Below are positions 1 through 5,315 of a stretch of 5,315 bases of DNA, piece after piece. The stretch is taken from the NCBI GenBank assembly GCA_003455715.1, contig DMQJ01000154.1, positions 6,524 to 11,838 of the forward strand. The letters are read 5' to 3'. Under the pieces are notes generated by a model. It worked only from the letters and a program-made list of their open reading frames with translations. It was not told the origin of the DNA and searched no databases. Made by a program: the position numbers and the translations under genes. Position 1 is the first letter of the stretch; each line of letters begins with the position of its first letter. This DNA comes from Acidimicrobiaceae bacterium (GTDB lineage Bacteria > Actinomycetota > Acidimicrobiia > Acidimicrobiales > Ilumatobacteraceae).

Positions 1-65
1 TCAACTCGTCGCAGGGCGGCGGCAGCAAAGACACCTGGATCGTCGACGACGAGTGGGTGGCCTGA
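1..65 (+). CDS. Circularly permuted type 2 ATP-grasp protein, C-terminal end only (partial)
   Basis: Only the last 20 codons and the TGA stop (63-65) are inside the window; the reading frame has its first full codon at base 3. The residues begin NSSQGGGSKDTW, which I recognise as the hallmark C-terminal tail of stand-alone circularly permuted ATP-grasp proteins (COG2308, DUF404/DUF407). In that family the Asn and the Gly-rich/Lys segment belong to the ATP and metal site, which the permutation places at the C-terminus. The family is predicted to form amide or peptide bonds between a carboxylate and an amine using ATP; the substrate is unknown. The stop codon overlaps the ATG of the following alpha-E gene, as is usual for this gene pair, so the two are probably co-translated. 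The assignment rests on a short tail, but the motif is distinctive and the downstream context agrees. Confidence 0.85.
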   Translation, partial: NSSQGGGSKDTWIVDDEWVA

Positions 66-994
66 TGCTGCTCTCGCGCGTGGCCGAGCACCTGTATTGG
101 GGGTCGCGCTATCTCGAACGCGCCGAAGACACGGCCCGAGTGGTGCGCAGCTTCACCGAAGTGCTCCTCGATCTCCCTGCCGGAGTAGCCACCAGTTGGG
201 AGCCGCTGCTGGCCATCGTGGGAAGCCGCGACGCATTCGATGCCCACCACGCCGCGGTGACCGAGCGCGACATCGTGCGGTTCCTCGTGGCCGACAGCGG
301 CAACCCGGGCAGCGTGGTGAGCAGCATCGCCCAGGCTCGCGAGAACCTTCGCACCACGCGCGAGGTGCTGCCGCGCGAAGGCTGGCAGGCGGTGAACGAC
401 CTGTACCTGTTCTCCGGAAGGGAACCGGAAGCGGGGGTCGACCGCAGGTCGCGTTCGCGGTTTCTGAGCCGCGTGATCGATGAATGCCGTCAGCTCGACG
501 GGGTGCTGTCGGGGTGCATGCTGCGCGACGAGGCGTACTCCATGTGGCGCCTCGGGGAAGCCATCGAACGGGCCGACATGACGACGCGGGTGCTGGGTGT
601 GCGCGCCGCCGCCCTGCTGAGCGCTACCGGAAGCGCTGCCGACTACGACGACGTGCAGTGGATGGGCGTGCTGCGCTCCGTCAGCGGCCTCCAGATGTAC
701 CAGCGCTCCACCCGCGGACCCATTGACGGAGCCGAGGTCGTGCGGTTTCTCGTGCTCGAGCCCGACTTCCCTCGCAGCGTGAAGGCATGTGTCGGAAGAA
801 TGCGAGAAGCGTTGTCGCATCTGCCCCGCCCGCACCTCACCACGTCTGCGCTCGACGAGCTCGACGCGCTGGTGGCCAGCGTGCCGGCGGTCGCCGACGA
901 CGGGGCGCTGCTCGACGACGCGATGGACGAGGTGCAGGTGGCGCTCGGTCAACTGCACGACGTCGTCTACGCCACGTTCGTTGCGGCAGAGTGA
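65..994 (+). CDS. Stand-alone alpha-E domain protein (DUF403, COG2307)
   Basis: A 309-residue all-helical protein, close to the usual family length. The ATG at 65 is preferred over an in-frame GTG at 53 because the family begins MLLSRVAE.LYW..RYLERAE and because ATG overlaps the upstream stop as TGATG, a coupling arrangement. There is no strong Shine-Dalgarno sequence. Visible family motifs are SRVAEHLYW...RYLERAEDTAR (residues 4-25), VRFLV...NPGSV (71-84), a second helix with LGEAIERAD (163-171) and VRFLV...FPRSV (226-239). The two halves are related (see the repeat entries). I see no signal peptide or membrane segment, so it should be cytoplasmic. Alpha-E proteins nearly always accompany circularly permuted ATP-grasp proteins and are thought to act as their partner in a predicted peptide-ligating system; no enzymatic activity is established. 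The upstream gene is such an ATP-grasp, and the next gene carries both domains fused. Family assignment is secure; the role is inferred from context. Confidence 0.93.
   Translation: MLLSRVAEHLYWGSRYLERAEDTARVVRSFTEVLLDLPAGVATSWEPLLAIVGSRDAFDAHHAAVTERDIVRFLVADSGNPGSVVSSIAQARENLRTTREVLPREGWQAVNDLYLFSGREPEAGVDRRSRSRFLSRVIDECRQLDGVLSGCMLRDEAYSMWRLGEAIERADMTTRVLGVRAAALLSATGSAADYDDVQWMGVLRSVSGLQMYQRSTRGPIDGAEVVRFLVLEPDFPRSVKACVGRMREALSHLPRPHLTTSALDELDALVASVPAVADDGALLDDAMDEVQVALGQLHDVVYATFVAAE
275..349 (+). repeat. First copy of internal repeat inside the alpha-E protein
   Basis: Encodes residues 71-95 of the alpha-E protein: VRFLV, then a short loop with NPGSV, then a helix ending AREN-L. The same pattern returns exactly 155 codons later (740-814) with no gap in the alignment. 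Identities include the VRFLV block, the Pro, the Ser-Val pair and an Arg-Glu pair followed two residues on by Leu. This indicates an ancient duplication within the protein rather than a recent DNA repeat, because most codons around the blocks have diverged. Confidence 0.75.
740..814 (+). repeat. Second copy of internal repeat inside the alpha-E protein
   Basis: Encodes residues 226-250: VRFLV, a loop with FPRSV in place of NPGSV, then a helix ending MREAL. It pairs with 275-349 at a constant offset of 465 bases. The DNA of the VRFLV block differs from the first copy by a single silent base over GTGCGGTTYCTCGTG. Each copy is preceded by an ERA(E/D) helix (residues 18-21 and 168-171; offset 150 codons), so the duplicated unit probably covers most of each half of the protein. 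Confidence 0.75.
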
Positions 995-1000
995 GGGTCG

Positions 1001-3283
1001 ATGGCTTTCGACTCGCTGCGCTACTCGCCCGTCGCGGGCAGGTTCGACGAGGTACGAACCGACGACGGCCAACTTCGGCCCACCTGGCAGGCGGTTGCTC
1101 GCGCGCTCGGCCCCCTCGAACCAGGGGTGCTCATCGAGCGACAGCGCCAAGCCGACCGGCTGCTCGATGCGGAGGGGACGGGACACCTGGTGCACGACCT
1201 CTCGGTGGGACGAGCCGAGAGCCACCCGTGGCGGCTCGACCCGGTCCCGTTCGTGCTCGACGCGGTCGAGTTCGAGTGGCTGGCGGCGTGCGCGGTGCAG
1301 CGGATGCAGGCCATCGAGGCGACCCTTGCCGACTGTTACGGGGCCCAGCGGCTCGTTGCCGACGGTGTGCTGAACCCGGCGACGCTCTTCGGTCTACCTG
1401 GCTATCGTCCCACCGCAGGCGGCCCGGGGGTGATCGCTCGCTGGGTGTCGCACTACGCCATCGATCTGGTGCGCGACGACGGTGGCGTCTGGTACGTGGC
1501 CCACGACGCGGTGGATGCTCCCAGCGGGTTGGGCTACTCGCTGCTCAACCGGGCAGTGCTGGCCCGCCTTCTGCCCGACGGTCTCCGCGCCGCGGGGGCA
1601 TCGAGCATTCATCGCCACGCCGACGTCGTTCGGCGAGCGCTCGCGGCGGTGGCCCCACCGGGTCGCCCCAGCCCGCGTACCGTCGTGTTCTCGGGCGGGC
1701 CAACCAGCGACACCTACGTGGAGCACAGCTACCTTGCCACTCGGCTTGGCGTTCACCTGGTGGAAGCTGCCGACGTCGTGATGCGTGCCGGCCGCCTGTG
1801 GCTGCGAGCGCTCAACGGCTTGGAGCCCATCGACGTCGTGTACCGCCGCCTCGGCGACGCTTACCTCGATCCGCTGGAACCTGGCCATCACGGTGGTGGC
1901 ATCGGTGTGCCAGGCCTGGTGTGGGGTGCGCGCCGGGGAGGGGTCACGCTGGCCAACGCGTACGGAGCGGCCCTGGCCGAGGCACCCGCGTTTGCTGCGG
2001 CGCTCCCCGATGCTGCCCAGCACCTGTTGGGCGAAGGGCTGCGGCTGGACATGTTGCCCTCCGGTGCCCGACTGGCGACGTCGCCGGTGTTCGACCGCAC
2101 CAGCGGGTCGCTGGTGCCGCGGCCCCTCGTGATTCGACTGCAGGTCGCTGCGCACGATGGCACCTTCACCGTCATGCGGGGTGGCGCCGGCCGAGTGCTT
2201 GCGGAGGGCGACGAACCGCTTCACCCCACGGCACAGGTTGCCAAGGATGTGTGGGTGCTCGACCCTCCTGGCGTCCCCCGTTCGCCGGTGCTGGTGGCGG
2301 CTCCGTCGCTTCCTCCTCAGGTCGACTTCGGTGCATCGGTTCCCACGCGCGTTGCCGATGCGCTCTACTTCCTCGGTCGTGCGGCCGAACGAGCGGAGGT
2401 TGCGGCCCGAACACTTCGGGTGGTGTCGCAACAACTCGAACAAGACCCGGCGTTGGTGAGCGTGGCCGACGGAGGGTGGGCGATCGGTGCCCGGGCGCTG
2501 CTGCGGGCTGCACAAGGAGTACCGCTCACTGCGGTTCCCGAGGGCGTGCCCCTGGCTGATGCAGTGGCCACCGAGGTGTGGTCGGCCGCGGGTGTGGTGG
2601 GCGGCCAACTCGCCACAGTGGTTCGTGAAGCTGCGTCGGTGCGCGAGTACCTCAGCACTACCACGGGTCGCGTGCTCGGCCGGATCGCAGAAGCTCAGGT
2701 GGCACTGGCGGATGGCGTGGTGTCACCCGACGCGCTCGACACGGTGTTGGTCGACCTCGCCGCGCTGGCAGGTCTGGCGACGGAGAGTACGGTCCGCGGC
2801 CCGGCGTGGAGGTTCCTCGACCTCGGGCGTCGCCTCGAACGTGCGCTGGCCGTGCTCGGCGCCACCGAGGCAGCGTTGGCGCTCGACGTGTCGCCGCTCG
2901 GTCTGCAGCCGGTAGCCGAGGCCACGTTGGCGGCCAACGAAAGCCTCGTCGCGTACCGGCGTCGATACCGCAGCGACGTCGACCTCGACGCGGTGTTGGA
3001 TCTGCTGCTGCACGACGACGCCAACCCGCGCAGCCTCGCCTACCAACTCGACCGCCTGCGCGAGCACGTGGCCAGCCTGGCGTGGCCCGACGGTGCGACG
3101 ATCGTGAACGACGCGAGCCTCGCTGCGCTCGGCCACCCGTCAGACACCGTTGCGGCCGGCAGGCGGATGCACATCGACGCGTTCGTCATTGGCGTACGCG
3201 GCCATCTGTTGGGGCTGTCCGACGCGGTGGTGCAGCGTTGGTTCGCCGACCCCGTCAACCCCACCGTGATGCGGGGGCGGTGA
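1001..3283 (+). CDS. Fusion protein: circularly permuted ATP-grasp domain + C-terminal alpha-E domain
   Basis: A 760-residue, two-domain protein starting at ATG 1001, six bases after the preceding stop, with a GAGGG at 993-997 that sits close to the start. Residues about 14-425 match circularly permuted ATP-grasp (DUF404/DUF407): RFDEV...DG..RP.W (14-29), W-R-L-D-P-V-P (77-83), APSGLGYSLLNR (173-184), EHSYLATRLG (241-250), DVVYRRLGDAYLDPL (278-292), GVPGLVWGARRGGVTLANA (302-320) and KDVWVLD (415-421). Residues about 447-750 are an alpha-E (DUF403) domain: RVADALYFLGRAAERAE (450-466), WRFLDLGRRLERA (603-615) and NPRSLAYQLDRLREHV (675-690). The fused arrangement is a known architecture. The family is predicted to be an ATP-dependent amide/peptide ligase with its helical partner attached; the substrate is unknown. 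Oddly, the usual NSSQGGGSKDTW tail of the ATP site is replaced by HPTAQVAKDVW and the EDN-type metal-site motif by AHDAVDAPSG, so catalysis is doubtful. No signal peptide or membrane segment is seen. Confidence 0.92.
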   Translation: MAFDSLRYSPVAGRFDEVRTDDGQLRPTWQAVARALGPLEPGVLIERQRQADRLLDAEGTGHLVHDLSVGRAESHPWRLDPVPFVLDAVEFEWLAACAVQRMQAIEATLADCYGAQRLVADGVLNPATLFGLPGYRPTAGGPGVIARWVSHYAIDLVRDDGGVWYVAHDAVDAPSGLGYSLLNRAVLARLLPDGLRAAGASSIHRHADVVRRALAAVAPPGRPSPRTVVFSGGPTSDTYVEHSYLATRLGVHLVEAADVVMRAGRLWLRALNGLEPIDVVYRRLGDAYLDPLEPGHHGGGIGVPGLVWGARRGGVTLANAYGAALAEAPAFAAALPDAAQHLLGEGLRLDMLPSGARLATSPVFDRTSGSLVPRPLVIRLQVAAHDGTFTVMRGGAGRVLAEGDEPLHPTAQVAKDVWVLDPPGVPRSPVLVAAPSLPPQVDFGASVPTRVADALYFLGRAAERAEVAARTLRVVSQQLEQDPALVSVADGGWAIGARALLRAAQGVPLTAVPEGVPLADAVATEVWSAAGVVGGQLATVVREAASVREYLSTTTGRVLGRIAEAQVALADGVVSPDALDTVLVDLAALAGLATESTVRGPAWRFLDLGRRLERALAVLGATEAALALDVSPLGLQPVAEATLAANESLVAYRRRYRSDVDLDAVLDLLLHDDANPRSLAYQLDRLREHVASLAWPDGATIVNDASLAALGHPSDTVAAGRRMHIDAFVIGVRGHLLGLSDAVVQRWFADPVNPTVMRGR

Positions 3284-3284
3284 G
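3279..3284 (+). promoter_or_regulatory. Probable ribosome binding site of the transglutaminase-like gene
   Basis: GGTGAG lies five bases before the ATG at 3290 and overlaps the stop codon (TGA, 3281-3283) of the fusion gene. This is a plausible, moderately complementary Shine-Dalgarno sequence. Its position implies that ribosomes finishing the fusion protein deliver translation to the next start. It supports 3290 as the true start. Confidence 0.5.
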
Positions 3285-3289
3285 TACCT

Positions 3290-4171
3290 ATGCCTCGCTT
3301 CCGAGTCGACCACCGCACGGAGTATCTGTATGGCCGGGCCATGGCAGACGGTTTCACCAGCACCCACCTGGAGCCGCGGAATGCACCTGGTCAGCAGGTG
3401 TTGTTGGCCAATCTGCGCATCGAACCGACACCTGACGAGCTGGAGCAGGTGACCGACCCATGGGGCAATCGGGTCACCCTCTTCGCAGTGCACCACCCCC
3501 ACGAATCGTTGCTGCTGCACTCGATCGTCGAGGTCGAGGTCGAGTCACCGCCCCTTCCGGCGCACGATCCCCCCTGGGAGACCGTGGTGCGCGCCGCGGC
3601 CGCCGCCACCGGCGACCTGGCCCTCGAGGTGGGGCCCTATCTCGCGCTCACCGAGCAAACGACCGTCGACACCACCGATGCTCTGGCGGCGCTCACCTCC
3701 CCCGAGTTCGTCCCCGGGCGTGGGGTGGTGGAGGCCGTGCGAGGGCTGTGCGGGCGAATCTTCGGTGAGTTTCGGTTCGACCCCGACGTCACCGATGTGT
3801 CCACCCCGCTCGCCACGGTGCTCGTCGAGCGTGGGGGTGTGTGTCAAGACTTTGCACATGTCGCTGTCGCGGCGCTCCGGTCGGTGGGCCTGCCTGCCCG
3901 CTACGTGAGCGGTTACATCGAAACTCAACCGCCCCCAGGGCAACCGAAGCTGATGGGCGTCGACGCCTCGCACGCGTGGTGCTCCGTGTGGGTGGGAGAT
4001 CACGGCTGGGTCGACTTCGATCCCACCAACGACCAGATGCCGCCGCAACGGCATGTCACCGTGGGGTGGGGGCGCGACTATCACGACGTCACGCCCGTGC
4101 GCGGGGTGGTGATCGGCGCCGGGGGCACCCAGTCGCTCACCGTCGCCGTCGATGTGACCTGCCTCGACTGA
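3290..4171 (+). CDS. Transglutaminase-like family protein (bacterial transglutaminase N-terminal + core domain)
   Basis: A 293-residue protein of ordinary length for the COG1305-type family that accompanies alpha-E/ATP-grasp genes. The N-terminal beta-rich domain (about 1-90) starts with the typical pattern RVDHRTEYLYG and contains DPWGNRVT (56-63). The catalytic core follows, with the papain-like triad all present: Cys185 in GGVCQDFAH, His228 in DASHAWCSVW and Asp244 in WVDFDPTND. There is no signal peptide, so it is probably cytoplasmic like the ligase partners. Transglutaminase-fold enzymes break or exchange amide bonds; in bacteria most are presumed peptidases. In this operon it is best read as the hydrolase or transferase that removes or transfers whatever the ATP-grasp ligases attach. 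It starts six bases after the fusion gene, so co-expression is very likely. Family and triad are clear; the substrate is unknown. Confidence 0.93.
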   Translation: MPRFRVDHRTEYLYGRAMADGFTSTHLEPRNAPGQQVLLANLRIEPTPDELEQVTDPWGNRVTLFAVHHPHESLLLHSIVEVEVESPPLPAHDPPWETVVRAAAAATGDLALEVGPYLALTEQTTVDTTDALAALTSPEFVPGRGVVEAVRGLCGRIFGEFRFDPDVTDVSTPLATVLVERGGVCQDFAHVAVAALRSVGLPARYVSGYIETQPPPGQPKLMGVDASHAWCSVWVGDHGWVDFDPTNDQMPPQRHVTVGWGRDYHDVTPVRGVVIGAGGTQSLTVAVDVTCLD

Positions 4172-4244
4172 GCCCTGCGCGTCGCCTGGCCGAGCCGTCC
4201 GAAATCCGCTAGTACCTGCGACTGAAAACCGCCACACTGGCGAC
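4172..4244 (+). promoter_or_regulatory. Intergenic gap, probable promoter region of the Ada-AlkA gene
   Basis: The longest non-coding stretch in the window, separating the ATP-grasp/transglutaminase operon from the DNA-repair gene. I see no convincing terminator hairpin with a T-tract and no clear -35/-10 pair; TAGTAC at 4210-4215 is at best a weak -10-like element. Just before the GTG start there is no Shine-Dalgarno sequence, which suggests a leaderless or very short-leader transcript. An 11-base interrupted palindrome GCCA-CAC-TGGC (4231-4241) lies next to the start. A promoter here is inferred from the gene order and change of function, not from a recognised motif. Confidence 0.35.
4231..4241. 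repeat. Short inverted repeat GCCA-CAC-TGGC before the Ada-AlkA start
   Basis: Perfect 4-base arms around a 3-base spacer, ending three bases before the GTG start codon. It is placed where a repressor or autoregulator could act. It does not resemble the A-box-type operator known for E. coli Ada. Arms this short occur by chance in GC-rich DNA, so significance is uncertain. Confidence 0.3.
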
Positions 4245-5315
4245 GTGCATCTCGACCACGACCACTGCTATCGGGCCATCCAAAGCCGCGACTCGCGGTT
4301 CGACGGTTGGTTCGTCACGGCCGTGCGCACCACCGGCATCTACTGTCGGCCTTCCTGTCCGGCCATCACACCAAAGCGTACGAACGTGGAGTTCTTCGTC
4401 GCGGCCGCCACCGCTCAGGCGCACGGGTACAGAGCGTGCAAGCGATGCCGGCCCGACGCGTCGCCCGGCTCGCCAGAGTGGAACACGCGGGCCGACGCCG
4501 TGGGGCGTGCCATGCGCCTCATCGCCGACGGCCTGGTGGATCGTGAGGGCGTTCCTGGGTTGGCGAACCGGCTCGGGTACAGCGAGCGCCAGGTGCACCG
4601 GCTGCTCACCTCGGAGCTCGGCAGCGGCCCACTCGCGCTCGCTCGAGCTCAGCGTGCCCACACCGCGCGGGTGCTGATCGAGACCACCACCCTGCCCATC
4701 ACCGAGGTCGCGTTCGCAGCAGGCTTTCAGAGCATTCGACAGTTCAACGACACCATTCGCGACGTGTTCGCGTCGACACCGAGCGACCTTCGGCGCACCC
4801 GCCGAGGCGACACGATTGCGGCCGCAACGGGTGAGGTGCTGACCCTGCGGCTGCCCACCCGCGAACCGTTCGACGCTGGTGCGCTGTTCGGGTTCTTCGC
4901 AGTGCGGGCCGTGCCGGGCGTGGAGTCGTTCGAGGGTGGGGTCTACTCGCGCTCGCTGTCGCTCGCCCACGGCGCAGGGGTGGTGTCGCTGTCGTCCTCT
5001 GCCGATCCGCGCCGGAACGGTGTCATCTGCTCACTCGCGCTCGATCATCTCGGCGACCTGCAGGCTGCCGTACAGCGAACGCGTCGCATGCTCGATCTTG
5101 ACTGTGACCCGCTGGCCATCGGCGAACATCTGTCGACCGACCCGCTGCTTGCTCCACTCGTTCGTCGTCGCCCCGGCCTGCGGGCCCCCGGTCACCCCGA
5201 TGGCGCCGAACTGCTGGTGCGCGCCGTGTTGGGGCAACAGGTGAGCGTCGCTGGAGCCCGCACGCTGGCGACCCGTCTCGTGGCCGCTCACGGCCAGCCG
5301 CTGCGTCGTCCGCAT
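4245..5315 (+). CDS. Ada-AlkA family protein: Ada zinc domain + AraC HTH + DNA-3-methyladenine glycosylase II (3' partial)
   Basis: An open frame of 357 codons that runs off the right edge. The GTG at 4245 is chosen because the family begins M.LD.D.CYRA.QSRD.RFDGWF, which matches from this codon; the frame stays open upstream but without family similarity. Residues about 4-75 are the Ada metal-binding domain with Cys34, Cys38, Cys65 and Cys68 in the same C-x3-C-x26-C-x2-C spacing as E. coli Ada; Cys34 corresponds to the Ada cysteine that accepts methyl groups from phosphotriesters. Residues about 83-185 form an AraC-type DNA-binding domain (second helix-turn-helix at ITEVAFAAGFQSIRQFN). Residues about 196-310 resemble the AlkA N-terminal domain, and the HhH-GPD glycosylase domain begins near 320 (VRAVLGQQVSVAGARTLA). 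It should sense methylation damage, activate transcription and excise alkylated purines. The helix-hairpin-helix and catalytic Asp lie beyond the window, so glycosylase activity cannot be judged. Confidence 0.9.
   Translation, partial: MHLDHDHCYRAIQSRDSRFDGWFVTAVRTTGIYCRPSCPAITPKRTNVEFFVAAATAQAHGYRACKRCRPDASPGSPEWNTRADAVGRAMRLIADGLVDREGVPGLANRLGYSERQVHRLLTSELGSGPLALARAQRAHTARVLIETTTLPITEVAFAAGFQSIRQFNDTIRDVFASTPSDLRRTRRGDTIAAATGEVLTLRLPTREPFDAGALFGFFAVRAVPGVESFEGGVYSRSLSLAHGAGVVSLSSSADPRRNGVICSLALDHLGDLQAAVQRTRRMLDLDCDPLAIGEHLSTDPLLAPLVRRRPGLRAPGHPDGAELLVRAVLGQQVSVAGARTLATRLVAAHGQPLRRPH

Noticed and set aside
53..64. Upstream GTG (53) as start of the alpha-E gene
   Set aside because: It would add four residues (MGGL) before the family's usual MLLSR start and lose the TGATG coupling; the ATG at 65 fits better.
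787..2559. Long + strand open frame of 590 codons across the alpha-E/fusion junction
   Set aside because: Arg/Ala/Gly-rich, low-complexity translation with no family motifs; it overlaps two well-supported genes in another frame and is a typical GC-rich shadow.
1394..2608. Antisense open frame of 404 codons inside the fusion gene
   Set aside because: It lies opposite a region with clear ATP-grasp motifs on the + strand; the translation is rich in His, Arg and Gly with no recognisable domain.
4172..4210. Rho-independent terminator after the transglutaminase gene
   Set aside because: No stable hairpin followed by a T-run can be seen; calling one would not be supported.
3545..4237. Antisense open frame of 230 codons opposite the transglutaminase gene
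   Set aside because: The sense strand encodes an intact catalytic triad; the antisense product has no recognisable domain.
4209..4970. Antisense open frame of 253 codons opposite the Ada-AlkA gene
   Set aside because: The + strand frame matches Ada and AraC domain motifs over the whole stretch; the antisense frame is a shadow.
1..5315. CRISPR arrays, tRNA/rRNA genes, insertion sequences or phage elements
   Set aside because: No direct repeat array, terminal inverted repeats, transposase motifs or RNA-gene-like segments are visible; the window is nearly all coding.

Overview
The window reads as a chromosomal segment of a high-GC bacterium, most likely an actinobacterium. The reasons are G/C-rich third codon positions, GTG/ATG starts, tightly packed genes and protein families typical of that group. 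Some flavour of the proteins would fit Acidimicrobiia, but no marker gene here allows a firm taxonomic call. All genes are on the + strand and coding is almost continuous; the only real gap is about 73 bases at 4172-4244.

Layout: (1) 1-65 is the last 20 codons of a circularly permuted (type 2) ATP-grasp protein, recognised by its NSSQGGGSKDTW tail. (2) 65-994 is a stand-alone alpha-E (DUF403) protein whose ATG overlaps the previous stop codon (TGATG). (3) 1001-3283 is a fusion of a second circularly permuted ATP-grasp domain to a second alpha-E domain. (4) 3290-4171 is a transglutaminase-like cysteine peptidase-fold protein with an intact Cys-His-Asp triad. Genes 1-4 are separated by -1, 6 and 6 bases and are almost certainly one operon. 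(5) 4245 to beyond the right edge is an Ada-AlkA type DNA repair protein (Ada zinc/methyl-acceptor domain, AraC-type HTH, AlkA glycosylase), cut by the window edge before its catalytic aspartate.

The first four genes form a widespread but biochemically poorly characterised cassette. ATP-grasp amidoligase-like enzymes are paired with alpha-E helical proteins and a transglutaminase-fold protein, which comparative genomics predicts to make and trim a peptide or peptide tag. Here the ATP-grasp/alpha-E pair occurs twice, once split and once fused. The fused ATP-grasp has lost residues of the usual C-terminal active-site signature, which suggests an active enzyme plus a divergent or regulatory paralogue. 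The alpha-E proteins also show a clear internal two-fold repeat. The DNA-repair gene downstream looks like a separate transcription unit.
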